Positions 38,911-47,757 of a DNA stretch of 64,000 bases are shown in pieces (the stretch's first letter is position 1; every line of letters begins with the position of its first letter). The notes under the pieces are model-generated. The model had not been told where the DNA came from. It did not search any database and worked only from the letters and a program-made list of their open reading frames with translations. This stretch comes from Pseudomonas sp. efr-133-TYG-5 (GTDB taxonomy: Bacteria; Pseudomonadota; Gammaproteobacteria; Pseudomonadales; Pseudomonadaceae), in contig NZ_JARVSM010000001.1 in NCBI RefSeq assembly GCF_030209175.1, positions 2,108,001 through 2,172,000 on the forward strand. Reading direction: 5' to 3'. The translations under genes and the position numbers were made by a program.

Positions 38911-39429
38911 TCATTCAAAATGTTCGGGCGCCAGCGCTCTGACATAGGCCTGACAGGCCTGCAAGGCAATCAGTCCGCGGTCGCCGGTGGCGGTGATGGC
39001 GATAATTCGTTGAGCATGCGCCGGGTCAAGTCGGGCGCGTACGGCTGCATGATCCACGCCGCCGGCGCCGGCGGTGGCCGGCACCCCGCAGCCTTGGGCA
39101 GCATCGCCGGCGTCGATGAGGACTGACAGGCGCAGATCAGCAGTGGCAAGACGATCGCGCAGGCGATCTTGATCACGTTGGGCATCGCTCATGGCTCGAT
39201 AGTGGGTTTGTTCACTGGCCGCGAGCCGTTGCTCGAGGGCCAGACGCTTGTCCTGCTCGGCCTGTTGCGCGGTGGCAGCCGTCAGAGTCAGTTGATTGAG
39301 GGTGGCGGCGTGTAAACGGGCCTGCTCGGCCAGTTGCCGGCCATAGCGCCAGTCCTGAAACTGCCAGGCCAGCGCCGCCGAACATACGCCGGACAACCCG
39401 ATGCCGATCAGTCTCCAGGGGATTGGCAT
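38911..39429 (-). CDS. Spanin inner-membrane subunit Rz
   Basis: 172 residues. One N-terminal membrane helix (about 5-24) is followed by a long helical, Gln/Ala/Glu-rich region (LAEQARLHAATLNQL...), the layout of phage i-spanins. It overlaps the endolysin gene by 22 bases and hosts Rz1 in another frame. With Rz1 it fuses inner and outer membranes in the last step of lysis. It is the last gene of the tailocin cluster. Confidence 0.82.
   Translation of the reverse strand: MPIPWRLIGIGLSGVCSAALAWQFQDWRYGRQLAEQARLHAATLNQLTLTAATAQQAEQDKRLALEQRLAASEQTHYRAMSDAQRDQDRLRDRLATADLRLSVLIDAGDAAQGCGVPATAGAGGVDHAAVRARLDPAHAQRIIAITATGDRGLIALQACQAYVRALAPEHFE
38970..39185 (-). CDS. Spanin outer-membrane lipoprotein Rz1, nested within Rz
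   Basis: 71 residues wholly inside the Rz gene in a different frame. The start PNVIKIACAIVLPLLICAC is a lipoprotein signal with lipobox LICAC, Cys at about residue 18 or 20. The mature part is short and Pro-rich (CRPPPAPAAW, SPSPPPATAD). Embedded, Pro-rich lipoproteins are exactly the Rz1 pattern of lambda-type spanins. It would sit in the outer membrane and bind Rz across the periplasm. Confidence 0.8.
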   Translation of the reverse strand: MPNVIKIACAIVLPLLICACQSSSTPAMLPKAAGCRPPPAPAAWIMQPYAPDLTRRMLNELSPSPPPATAD

Positions 39430-40028
39430 AACACCGCCCTCGCCCGCGCCCAGATCTCCAGGCGATCCTGCAGACCGTTCAACCCGCCGTTGATGCGCCG
39501 GGTGATGCTGTTGAACTGGTCGCGGTCGGCCAGCTCATTGAGGCCGTTCTGCGCCCAGAACCACGCGGCGGACTCAGCCGCCCATTGCGGCTGCTCGAGC
39601 AATTCCGGCAACGCCAGCAGACGCTCGTCGCCGAACAGGCCGAGGCTGCACTGCCAGTAATTGTTGCGCCCGGTGATCTGGATCAGCCCGCGGCCGCGGT
39701 ACTTCTGCCCGTCGCCATCAGCCTGCGGCGTGTTGCCCAGGCGCAGCGCCAGCGTGCCGGTGTCGTACTTGCTCAGGTACTGGTTGTTGCCCAGCTCGCG
39801 CACGTATTGCAACTGGCCCGACTCGTGACCGACCTGCGCCACAAACGCCGCGATGCGTTTGGCCGTATCGATGCGATGGCGGGCCATGGCGTTGTTCAGC
39901 GCAGCAACAAAAACGCCCGCTTGGGAGCGGGCGTTGGGCAGGATGGCCTGCAGCATCGACGTCGTGAGCGGCCGGGGCGTGGCCGCTGCGGGACCCGCCG
40001 CCGAGGCCGGGTTGTCCGCGCCGCTCAT
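39408..40028 (-). CDS. Tailocin endolysin, glycoside hydrolase family 19
   Basis: 206 residues. The GH19 chitinase-like core has AAFVAQVGHESGQLQYVREL with the catalytic Glu pair (Glu69, Glu78), and YRGRGLIQITGRNNY (readable parts GRGLIQITG) and AAWFWAQNGLN. There is no signal peptide, so it needs the holin to cross the inner membrane. It degrades peptidoglycan to free the tail particles. It overlaps Rz downstream and the small ORF upstream. Confidence 0.9.
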   Translation of the reverse strand: MSGADNPASAAGPAAATPRPLTTSMLQAILPNARSQAGVFVAALNNAMARHRIDTAKRIAAFVAQVGHESGQLQYVRELGNNQYLSKYDTGTLALRLGNTPQADGDGQKYRGRGLIQITGRNNYWQCSLGLFGDERLLALPELLEQPQWAAESAAWFWAQNGLNELADRDQFNSITRRINGGLNGLQDRLEIWARARAVLCQSPGD

Positions 40029-40207
40029 TGTTCGGCTACAGGCAGAGCACCAATCCCGGGGCAGCGCTCGAGGAACGCAAGATATCGGGAATCGGTGTCG
40101 GCGACCTGCCCTTGCCGGAGCCAGGTGACAGGATCCTGCGGGCAGGAGAACGTCGACTGGATAGCGGTTTGCTGCTCATCGGTAAATTGCACGTAGATGA
40201 TAGACAT
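40025..40207 (-). CDS. Small tailocin protein of unknown function
   Basis: 60 residues, begun after GAGAGG. Text such as IYVQFTDEQQTAIQSTFSC and DTDSRYLAFLERC suggests a small alpha/beta fold resembling the C-terminal part of phage tail-fibre assembly proteins. It stands directly after the fibre gene, where an assembly chaperone would be expected, and overlaps the endolysin start. The chaperone role is inference only. Confidence 0.6.
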   Translation of the reverse strand: MSIIYVQFTDEQQTAIQSTFSCPQDPVTWLRQGQVADTDSRYLAFLERCPGIGALPVAEQ

Positions 40208-40219
40208 GGGGCTGACCTC

Positions 40220-41299
40220 TCAGATGTAGTAACTGCCGGTGACAATGTTGAAGCCCCCGGCGTTGGTATTGGCGAACGTGACGTAGATGGTTTGCTGAAC
40301 CAGCAGCGGCATCATCACCGAGGTACTGGTCGTGGAAAACTGATTCGACACTGCAGCCGATGCGGTGGCGACCTGGAAAGCGCCACTGGCCAGCGGCGCT
40401 ACGGACATGCCGACACCAATCCCGGCCTGGGTTTGCATCGCGGACATGTACAGCCCGACGTGGGTCGCATTGGGCGGTACATAGCCGGCGATATTGACCC
40501 CCGTCATGACCGTACTGCCGACCGTTGTGTTGTAGAGCACGCGGTTCTCGATGGTGATCTGCCGCCCCATCTGATACGCCACGCGCATCTGCCCTGCCGC
40601 GTTGGTCGCCAGCACACTGACCAGCGCCGAGGCGGTATAACCGGCAGGCATGGAGGTGCTGCTGTAGATTCGCGGAGCGACGACACCGGTCGAATTGACC
40701 GCCATCAGGGCCGACGTCGCCGTGCTCGGGTTGTAGATGGCGTACAGGGCGACATAACCGTTGGCCACGACAGCACCGTTATCCGTACCACCGGCACCGG
40801 CGGCGGCCAGGTTGATCGTCCGGTTGAAGTTGCTCAGGCGATAGGAGCGCCCCAGGACCGTACTGACGATGATTTCATCGGCGGTCATGGTGGCGATCTT
40901 GGAGTCGGCCGGAATAAACATCTTCAGGTTGGTGGCAGCGCCCGCCAATGGCAGCGCCGTCAACAGGCGCTGCTCGAGTTTGAGGGGCGTCACCGCACTT
41001 TCATCGTCAGTCGCCGCAGCGACTTTCTGCTGGGTGGCGATCTTCACCGATCCCTGCGTCGCCTCGGTGGCCTGCCTGGTCTGGTTGGCGATCAGGCTGA
41101 CGATCGATTTTTTCAGCTGAGCGCTGTCCGCTTCGTCCGGGGTATTGCCGGCTTCGGTGATGACACCGAGTATTTCGCTGGTCACGTTGTTGCCCCACGC
41201 AGCCGGGATCAACGATCCGGGCGTACCGGTGACGATGTTTTCATCGGCAAACTTGCCATTGACCAGGCCGATACCGGGTACGCTTTTTGGAAAATCCAT
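40220..41299 (-). CDS. Tailocin tail-fibre (receptor-binding) protein
   Basis: 359 residues from ATG 41299. The N-terminus (FPKSVPGIGLVNGKFADEN, PAAWGNNVTSEIL) is the conserved part that docks on the baseplate in Pseudomonas R-type tails. From ~residue 100 the sequence is Ala/Thr/Gly/Ser-rich and beta-structured, as expected of a trimeric fibre tip. It ends VTGSYYI. The variable tip should set which strains are killed. It differs from the fibre remnant at 53.2 kb, which ends in a different C-terminal type. Confidence 0.85.
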   Translation of the reverse strand: MDFPKSVPGIGLVNGKFADENIVTGTPGSLIPAAWGNNVTSEILGVITEAGNTPDEADSAQLKKSIVSLIANQTRQATEATQGSVKIATQQKVAAATDDESAVTPLKLEQRLLTALPLAGAATNLKMFIPADSKIATMTADEIIVSTVLGRSYRLSNFNRTINLAAAGAGGTDNGAVVANGYVALYAIYNPSTATSALMAVNSTGVVAPRIYSSTSMPAGYTASALVSVLATNAAGQMRVAYQMGRQITIENRVLYNTTVGSTVMTGVNIAGYVPPNATHVGLYMSAMQTQAGIGVGMSVAPLASGAFQVATASAAVSNQFSTTSTSVMMPLLVQQTIYVTFANTNAGGFNIVTGSYYI

Positions 41300-41310
41300 G
41301 ATTCGATCCT

Positions 41311-41910
41311 TCAGTTGTAATTGATGAACACCAATGTGTGCGCCGGTGCACTGCGGTGGATGAGGCACTCCAGTGCGCTGCCTGGATTGACGCCGAAGCG
41401 CTCACCCCAGTAGCTCACCCCGAACCGCCGGCCCAGGCTCTGGCGCCCGCCGGTGTTGAGCACCCAGATGTATTGCGCACGCCAGCTGCCAAAACGCGCT
41501 CTGCCAAAGCGCGAGCGCCCCATTCGGGATACTTCGAACTCGGTGACCGACGCGTTGGGATAGCCTTGGCTGCGGGCGATTTCGATGAAGTACGCAGCGT
41601 TCTGTGCGCCCACGGCGGTAAGCCGCTCGCGCACCGCGATCCGGCGATCGCCGAAGAGCGGTTTGGGGCCCAGGCACGGATCAGGCAAGGCCATCACCCG
41701 CTCCCAGTCCGGCACCAGTTCGCTGACGCCGGCCGGGTCCATCTCGTTGAGCAGGTCGGCGGCACGGGTGTCGAGGCGCGCCAGTTCGACGGCGACGCCG
41801 CGCAACACGTCCTCGAGCTCGGGCACGCGCTCCGCGTCCCACGCCGGGCCGGCAGGCAGCAGCGCCCGCAGCTGCGCCTGGTACTGTGCGGCGGTTCTTA
41901 TGCCCCCCAT
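41311..41910 (-). CDS. Baseplate/tail protein, YmfQ (DUF2313, Mu gp48-like) family
   Basis: 199 residues. YQAQLRALLPAGPAWDAERV at the N-terminus and ELVPDWERVMALPDPCLG are the DUF2313 signature. This protein connects baseplate wedge and fibre in Mu-like tails. It overlaps the upstream gp47-like gene by 13 bases. FGRARFG and FGVSYWGERFG are small internal Phe/Gly repeats. Confidence 0.85.
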   Translation of the reverse strand: MGGIRTAAQYQAQLRALLPAGPAWDAERVPELEDVLRGVAVELARLDTRAADLLNEMDPAGVSELVPDWERVMALPDPCLGPKPLFGDRRIAVRERLTAVGAQNAAYFIEIARSQGYPNASVTEFEVSRMGRSRFGRARFGSWRAQYIWVLNTGGRQSLGRRFGVSYWGERFGVNPGSALECLIHRSAPAHTLVFINYN

Positions 41911-42941
41911 ACGCAGCCTCCGAAGGTCAGCAGCTCGCTGTCGTTGGCGGTGACGTTCGCCACGGGTGCCGTCAGCACGTGGTCGGTTTCACCGGCGGCG
42001 CTGCTGATGGCTTCGCGGATATGGCTGATCAGCAGATCCTGGCCAAGGTCGGCCTCGCGGTTGTGCAGGTCGCGCAATTGCGTTTCGACCGCAGCGCGCA
42101 CGGCACTGGTGTCGGGGGTCAGCGTCAGGCGATAGGTGACCGGCACCTGAATCGGTGGCCGCACATGCACTTCGGCCGTCACCGGGCGCAGCGGTTCGAT
42201 GTACGCCTGAACCTCGGCGAGTTGTTCGGCGTTCGGCACCGGTTGCGGATCGTCGTCGCGCATGATGTACACGCCGACCGTGCCCGGCCCGAGAAAACCG
42301 CCCCGGCACCAGGCGCGGGTCACGCCCGGCACTTCCAGCGCCCAGGTCTCGTAGTCGCTGGCCGAACCGCCGTGGGGAATCAGCCGATAGGAGCGGATCA
42401 CCCGTGCGCGCAGCGACTCCAGACTTTCTCGCGCCACCCCGCCACTGAGGCCCGGCGGCGCCACCACGAAGCTGCTGCCGACGATGCCGGCAATCGGTTG
42501 CACCGGGGTCAGCGCCAGTCCCGCATCGGCATTGCCCAGGCTGCCGGCCTCGAGCGCAGCGATCGTGGTGCTGTTGACGCCACTGACTGTGGTGCGTGCA
42601 GCGGTGACGCGGAAGGTCCGGCCATCGCTGGCCTGCAGCAGCGTATCGACGTCGAGCAGCGCCCCGGCCGTGGCGCTGAACCTGACACTGCCGGTAGCGA
42701 CTTGTGCCGCTTTACGCGGCTGGTTCAGACGCAGCGCGGCGATCCGTTCCACGGTCGACTCGTCGGCGCTGTCGGGCAGGATCTGTTTGGCAATCCAGTC
42801 GAGGTAGCCGTACAGACCATAGGCGGCGCCGCCAAGTGTGCGGGCCAAGACTTGCGCATCGGACTGGCGCAGCGCATCGCCGGCCAGGTCGCTTTGGGTG
42901 CGTTTGATCAGCACCGGCAGCGAAGGGGTTTCAAACGGCAT
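41898..42941 (-). CDS. Baseplate protein J (Mu gp47-like)
   Basis: 347 residues. GSASDYETWALEVPGVTRAW and AYIEPLRPVTAEVHVRPP are typical of the baseplate J/gp47 family that forms the wedge core of contractile tails. It overlaps the genes on both sides, which fits a tightly packed structural operon. Confidence 0.9.
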   Translation of the reverse strand: MPFETPSLPVLIKRTQSDLAGDALRQSDAQVLARTLGGAAYGLYGYLDWIAKQILPDSADESTVERIAALRLNQPRKAAQVATGSVRFSATAGALLDVDTLLQASDGRTFRVTAARTTVSGVNSTTIAALEAGSLGNADAGLALTPVQPIAGIVGSSFVVAPPGLSGGVARESLESLRARVIRSYRLIPHGGSASDYETWALEVPGVTRAWCRGGFLGPGTVGVYIMRDDDPQPVPNAEQLAEVQAYIEPLRPVTAEVHVRPPIQVPVTYRLTLTPDTSAVRAAVETQLRDLHNREADLGQDLLISHIREAISSAAGETDHVLTAPVANVTANDSELLTFGGCVWGA

Positions 42942-43329
42942 AGATCACCTGCCAACTGTTATCGGGATTGATGTCCAGGCGTTCGCCGTCGGCCAGGGTC
43001 AGGACCGTGCGCAGGTTCAGGCGCTGGGCGTCGAGGCGTTCGCTGATGATGTCGATGGCGCTGCAGTGGCCGTCGTCGATCAGCCATTGCAAGGCTTCGC
43101 GGGCATAGAACTCGGCGTCCATCTGCGTCTGTCGGGTCAGCTTGACCCGACGCAAAAGCCACAGCCGCGAACCGATGCGATCGTCGGCGACGGTGGGAAA
43201 GCTGTCGCCCCACCAGCCGAAGCGCTCCTCGTCATCGAGGGCGTCGTCATCGGCGGCGCGGCGCCAGGTGAACAGACTGATGAGCACGGCGCGGGTCAGT
43301 GCGGCGTGGAGGTTGGGGCTGACGAACAT
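42931..43329 (-). CDS. Baseplate protein, GP46 family
   Basis: 132 residues. Of two adjacent ATGs, the one at 43329 has the better spacing from GGAGG. DRIGSRLWLLRRVK and EFYAREALQWLIDDG are the family signature (Mu gp46, similar in role to P2 W/T4 gp25). It overlaps both neighbours. It lies within the baseplate block V-W-J-I. Confidence 0.87.
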   Translation of the reverse strand: MFVSPNLHAALTRAVLISLFTWRRAADDDALDDEERFGWWGDSFPTVADDRIGSRLWLLRRVKLTRQTQMDAEFYAREALQWLIDDGHCSAIDIISERLDAQRLNLRTVLTLADGERLDINPDNSWQVIYAV

Positions 43330-43838
43330 CATTGGCCTCCTGCCGGCGCACCGGTCTGGCCGCTGCCGGCCTGCACGCCAACGTGCACGTGTTTGATCTG
43401 ACTGATGCCAGCGGCGAGTTGATCACCGCTGGAAACGATCCTGCCGGTCTGGTTGATCACCGGCGTGTCGAAATTCACCGCGCCGCTGGCGCGGATGTTC
43501 AGGGTGGCGGTTTCGATGTCGATGATCCGTCCGCGCTTGAAGTGAATTTTGTCGCCCTCGTCGGTGTAGATCGCCACTTCGCCCGAGGCCAGTGACTGCA
43601 GGCGATAACGGCGGTCGGCGACCACCAGGGCGATGGCATGGGAACGATCGCCACCGAGAAACGTGACGATGCCTTCGGCGCCGGCCAGCGGGTTGCTGGT
43701 GAAACCGTAGGGTTCGAAGTGCTCCAGGTCGTCGTTCACTTCACCGGCGGTGAGGCGCATCTGCAGCGATTGCAGCTTGGATGCCGAGTGGGCGAGCACG
43801 ACGGTGCCGCGCGCCAGCAGGCGTGTCAGTAGGCTCAT
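43329..43838 (-). CDS. Baseplate assembly protein V / spike (Mu gp45-like)
   Basis: 169 residues from ATG 43838. An OB-fold region (NPLAGAEGIVTFLGGDRSHAIAL) is followed by a beta-helical C-terminus ending HVHVGVQAGSGQTGAP. The HVHxG pattern often holds the tip of the membrane-piercing spike. It is the last gene before a REPIN that splits the operon. Confidence 0.87.
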   Translation of the reverse strand: MSLLTRLLARGTVVLAHSASKLQSLQMRLTAGEVNDDLEHFEPYGFTSNPLAGAEGIVTFLGGDRSHAIALVVADRRYRLQSLASGEVAIYTDEGDKIHFKRGRIIDIETATLNIRASGAVNFDTPVINQTGRIVSSGDQLAAGISQIKHVHVGVQAGSGQTGAPAGGQ

Positions 43839-43870
43839 GAATTGATCCTCGATACTTTGCCAACACAAAA

Positions 43871-43964
43871 CCTGTGGGAGCGGGCTTGCCCGCGATGGCG
43901 GTGTGTCAGGCAAAGAAGTGTTTGCGGTAACCACCGCTATCGCGGGCAAGCCCGCTCCCACAGG
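43871..43964. repeat. REPIN, type 3, inside the tailocin operon
   Basis: Perfect complementary 26-bp arms (43871-43896, 43939-43964) have the core GCGGGCTTGCCCGC. It sits between the spike and hub genes. Confidence 0.9.
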
Positions 43965-43997
43965 ATCAGGTGATGCCAGTCGGTTTCGGTGTCAGGC

Positions 43998-45041
43998 TCA
44001 GGTTTTTTTCAGGGGCGTTGGATCAGGATCGAAGGTATGCGCTGGCGCCACTTGCAGCGTGGTCACCGAGCCTTGCGCCGACAGTGAATAGGTGACTTTG
44101 GAGATCAGCATGTCGCCGTCAAAGCCGAGTACCGGATCCTTGACCTTCACCAGCGTGTTGTGGCGCCACAGATCGCCATTGGACTGGCGCCAGCCCTGCA
44201 CCTGATAGGTGGTGGTCTGCGCCCGGCCAACGCGCGTGGCGCTTTCCCAGAGCGCCCGTTTGAGCGACAGATCAGGATTGATCTGCAGGCCCTCGTTGAT
44301 CACGGTGACGCGGCGACGCTTGTAGCCCAGATCCGTGGCAATCGATTCAATCTCGCTGACCGCCGCGCCACTTTTCTGATCGTTGCCTTTCTGCTGGCCT
44401 ATGACCCGGTACTCAGAGAACACCTGGCTGTAATCCATCGGCGCGTTGGCCGAGAGGATGTTCTTGCCCAGCTCCAGCGCATCACTGGCCCGACCAGCGC
44501 TGCCAGGTCTGGCCAGTACCAGCCGTCCTGCTGCATCGTCGGTGGAGAACACCCGAAACAGCGAAAGCAGACGATCGATCGATTGAAAAACCGTTTCCCC
44601 CGGCACGAGGGTGTAACTGCCCAATCGTGTGGTTTCAGCAATCTCGCTGACCACCTTGACCTTGTAGGACGACGCCAAGGCCTCGACGATGCTCAGCATC
44701 GGTTGGTCCTTCCACTGGTTCGGACGGTTGATCGCAGCACAGTCCACCAGGTCCTGGGTACAGGAACTGCCCTCGATGCTCAGGCTGATCTGGCGTCCGT
44801 CGTAGCTGATCGGGGCTTTGAACACATAGCCGGTGAGCACCAGGTCCTGACCGATCTTCACTTCGCACGGGTCGCCAGGCTTGATCGGTTTGTCTACCGT
44901 CTGCCCCGGCCATTGCCAGGTGATGTCGAGTTTGAAAGTGCGGAACTGGCGCTCCAGGTCCGCGCTGATCTGCACACTTTTCCAGCCGCCGTATTCCATG
45001 TCGCCAACGGTCAGCGTGACGCGATTGTCCATTTCACTCAT
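43998..45041 (-). CDS. Phage late control D / baseplate hub protein (Mu gp44-like)
   Basis: 347 residues with a good ribosome site (AGGGAGTGAGTC-ATG). RQFRTFKLDITWQWPGQTVDKP opens the gpD-type hub fold, and STDDAAGRLVLARPG and RRVTVINEGLQ follow. It joins tube and spike at the centre of the baseplate. The upstream neighbour begins 3 bp away, showing operon structure. Confidence 0.87.
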   Translation of the reverse strand: MSEMDNRVTLTVGDMEYGGWKSVQISADLERQFRTFKLDITWQWPGQTVDKPIKPGDPCEVKIGQDLVLTGYVFKAPISYDGRQISLSIEGSSCTQDLVDCAAINRPNQWKDQPMLSIVEALASSYKVKVVSEIAETTRLGSYTLVPGETVFQSIDRLLSLFRVFSTDDAAGRLVLARPGSAGRASDALELGKNILSANAPMDYSQVFSEYRVIGQQKGNDQKSGAAVSEIESIATDLGYKRRRVTVINEGLQINPDLSLKRALWESATRVGRAQTTTYQVQGWRQSNGDLWRHNTLVKVKDPVLGFDGDMLISKVTYSLSAQGSVTTLQVAPAHTFDPDPTPLKKT

Positions 45042-45044
45042 GAC

Positions 45045-46280
45045 TCACTCCCTGGAGACTTTGACATCGTTGGGGGCGAATCCCGGATGCGTCAGATCGT
45101 TACGCTGAACGACTTCAGTGACCCGGGTGGCATCGGCAAACTGCCGATAGGCCACGACCACGGCGGGAAAGCTTTCCTGAAAGGTTTTGCTGACCAGGCG
45201 CACGCCGGACGAAGCCACAGCCTTGAGGTGCGCGATCAGCGCTTCCTTGACATCGCTGATGGCCTGGTAGTGCGCAGGATCGGCCTTGTCCTGAGCTCGT
45301 TGCAGGGCGTCGCTCAAGTCTTTCTGCAGCGCCTGCAGATCATCGGTGACCGGCACTTGCTGGCGGCTGACCGGCTGCTTCGCCTGCTGGTCCAGCGAAG
45401 GCGTCGCGGCCAGTTTCACCGGCGTCGACGCCACCGGCATCGAGGCGACCCATTGCGCCACCTTGACGATCAGCGTGTCCTGCACCAGATCGGCCAGGGC
45501 CTGCGCCGCCGCGTTGGTGTCCTTGCCGGTGGTGATCTTCGGCGCATCGGCTTTGCGAATGGCTTCGAGTTGCTGGGAAACGTCGGCAATCACGCCACGG
45601 TAACCCTCCTTCGCAAACGCCTTGAGCTCCTGGATATCGCCAAGCAGGCCCTTGAACTCCGCCGCCACTTCCCTGGGCAACTCCTTCACCGCGCGGACCA
45701 GCTCGGTGATCTGCTTGTACTGGGCGATCAGCGGCTTGAGTTGCTCCTTGATCACGTCGTACACGCCGGTGAGGCTGTTGCGCAGATTGGTGATGCCGAT
45801 CCGCGCCGCCTTGATCAGGGTCATCGCCTGTTCGAAACGCGCCACCGCCGAACCGAGCAACGTATCCGCCTTGGCCAGGAGGACTTTCTGCGTACTCACT
45901 GTGGCGGTCGGAAACGGCAGCGGCAGGTCGGGGTAGAACTTCAGCGTGAAGGTCACCAGCCCGCCGTCCTGGCGGGTGTGGCTCATGTCGCACTCGCCGA
46001 CCTTGACTTGCAGGCGTCCGAGCCACGGATGCACCAGTTCACCACTGCCCGCCTCCAAGGCCTTGAGCAGCTTGTCGCGCTGCTCCAGGCAATCGGCGCC
46101 GATGATGAACGCCGTGATGTCGTGGATCTTGGCCTGTTGGCCGAGATCCTCGAAATACGGCAGGTCGCGTTGCGGATACTCGTGCAACTGACCTTTGCGG
46201 CCGACCGGGGTTTTCGCCTGATCGATCCAGAACCCGACACCGCGAAACGATGCCGGCAACAAACGGTCACGCCAGTTCAT
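45045..46280 (-). CDS. DNA circularisation N-terminal-domain tail protein (Mu gp43-like)
   Basis: 411 residues from ATG 46280, with AGGAGG five bases before. MNWRDRLLPASFRGVGFWID and QRDLPYFEDLGQQ mark the family. Despite the name, these are tail or baseplate proteins. The central part (about 130-330) is helical. It overlaps the tape-measure gene by 14 bases. Confidence 0.85.
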   Translation of the reverse strand: MNWRDRLLPASFRGVGFWIDQAKTPVGRKGQLHEYPQRDLPYFEDLGQQAKIHDITAFIIGADCLEQRDKLLKALEAGSGELVHPWLGRLQVKVGECDMSHTRQDGGLVTFTLKFYPDLPLPFPTATVSTQKVLLAKADTLLGSAVARFEQAMTLIKAARIGITNLRNSLTGVYDVIKEQLKPLIAQYKQITELVRAVKELPREVAAEFKGLLGDIQELKAFAKEGYRGVIADVSQQLEAIRKADAPKITTGKDTNAAAQALADLVQDTLIVKVAQWVASMPVASTPVKLAATPSLDQQAKQPVSRQQVPVTDDLQALQKDLSDALQRAQDKADPAHYQAISDVKEALIAHLKAVASSGVRLVSKTFQESFPAVVVAYRQFADATRVTEVVQRNDLTHPGFAPNDVKVSRE

Positions 46281-47757
46281 TGGAACCTCCTGCCGACAGC
46301 GAGCGGTAGCCGATGCGCGAAGACAGCGCCAGGCCAGGTTGATTGGTTTGCGGTTGATCGGTGCGCAGGCCCGCCGGTGCATTTTCGAAGCGCACGGTCA
46401 GGCCGCCTTCGAGTTGCGTGCGGTTGTTGGCCGCGCTTTGCTGGATCAGCGCGCTGGAGGTCTGGGTCAGCGAAGCGGAGTGCTGCGCCGACACCTGCGG
46501 CAGACTGCCGCTGGCCGACAACGCAGGGGTCGCCGCGTCGCGAGCACCCGCGAAAAATGGCGCGAACTCACCTTTGCCTTCGGCATTGGCGCGGTTTTGC
46601 GCCTCGGTGTAGCTTTCGACCCTGCCGGTGATCTTGGCGATGAAGCCACCGACGCTGCCACCCAGCAGCGCCTGGATCGGCGCCATGATGGCGCTGATTT
46701 CTGCCACTTTGCCGCTGAAGTAACCGCTCACCGCGTCCCAGGTTTCCCTCAGGGTCTGCAGCGGCGACCAGGTGAACCACTCACCGAGACCGCTGAAAAA
46801 ATCGCCAACGCCTTGCGTGATGTCTTCCCACAAGTCGGAAAAGACCTCCGGTATCAGCGCCCAACCCGCCGCAATGGCGTCCATCGGCACCCAATCGAAC
46901 ATCTCGCGCAATGTCGCCTTCACCGGCACGGTCAGCGCCATGAGCAGGTCCCAGATCGCCGCGAACAGGCCGGTAATCGCACCCCAGTTATTCAGGATCA
47001 TTCCGTAGGGCGTCCAGGCAAACCACGCCTGAAGGAATTCGAAACCGGCACTGACCACCGCTCTGACCCGCGCGAACATCGTCGAGAACAGTTCGCTGAC
47101 GGGTGCCCAAGACGCGACAACCTTTTGCCAGAGTCCGGCAAAAAACGTCGATATCGGCGCCCAGTTGGCAATGATCAGCCCCGCGGCAACAGCGATGCCC
47201 GTGGCGATCAGCATGATCGGGTTGGTCTTGAGCACCAGGCTCATCACACCCAGCACCTGCGTCGCCCCGGCCACGGCGGTTTGCATCGCCGAAAAGGCAA
47301 TGGCCCCCGCCGCCAGCCCCTGGACCAGCTGCGGGTTGTCATTGAGCAGACTGCCCACCCCGGTCATCAAGGGCTCAAGGCCGACGACCACAGCGCCGAC
47401 GGCGGGCACCAACGCGGCATTGACCGCCGTGGAAACCTTTTCCATCGACGCGCTGAACACGTTGAGGTTTTGCGCGGCGACTGTCGGCGCGGCGGGCAGG
47501 TCGACGGTTTTCGCCGTCGCGCTGACTTCGGTCAATTTGCCCTGGAACGCCGCCGCCGATTTGATCCCGTCCACGAACGGCGTGATCACGCTGCCGCCCT
47601 TGAACAGACCACTGATGTCGAGTTTGCCCAGGCCGGTCTGTTCGAGATTTTTCTTGAAGCGCTCGACGGTTGCCCGAAGGGCGCCGAGTTTGGGCGACAG
47701 TTCATCGACGCCCGTGATCAGCACCGGCGTCTTCACTTGCTTTTCTTCGTCTGCCAT
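46267..47757 (-). CDS. Tail tape-measure protein
   Basis: 496 residues from ATG 47757; the GTG one codon earlier is too close to the ribosome site. Hydrophobic helices lie around 120-215, and Trp-rich repeats such as NWAPISTFFAGLWQ, SWAPVSELFS and FTWSPLQTLRE follow. Its length sets tube length. It is short compared with many phage tape measures, predicting a short tail. The start lies within the stop of the frameshifted chaperone (TGATG). Confidence 0.87.
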   Translation of the reverse strand: MADEEKQVKTPVLITGVDELSPKLGALRATVERFKKNLEQTGLGKLDISGLFKGGSVITPFVDGIKSAAAFQGKLTEVSATAKTVDLPAAPTVAAQNLNVFSASMEKVSTAVNAALVPAVGAVVVGLEPLMTGVGSLLNDNPQLVQGLAAGAIAFSAMQTAVAGATQVLGVMSLVLKTNPIMLIATGIAVAAGLIIANWAPISTFFAGLWQKVVASWAPVSELFSTMFARVRAVVSAGFEFLQAWFAWTPYGMILNNWGAITGLFAAIWDLLMALTVPVKATLREMFDWVPMDAIAAGWALIPEVFSDLWEDITQGVGDFFSGLGEWFTWSPLQTLRETWDAVSGYFSGKVAEISAIMAPIQALLGGSVGGFIAKITGRVESYTEAQNRANAEGKGEFAPFFAGARDAATPALSASGSLPQVSAQHSASLTQTSSALIQQSAANNRTQLEGGLTVRFENAPAGLRTDQPQTNQPGLALSSRIGYRSLSAGGSNELA

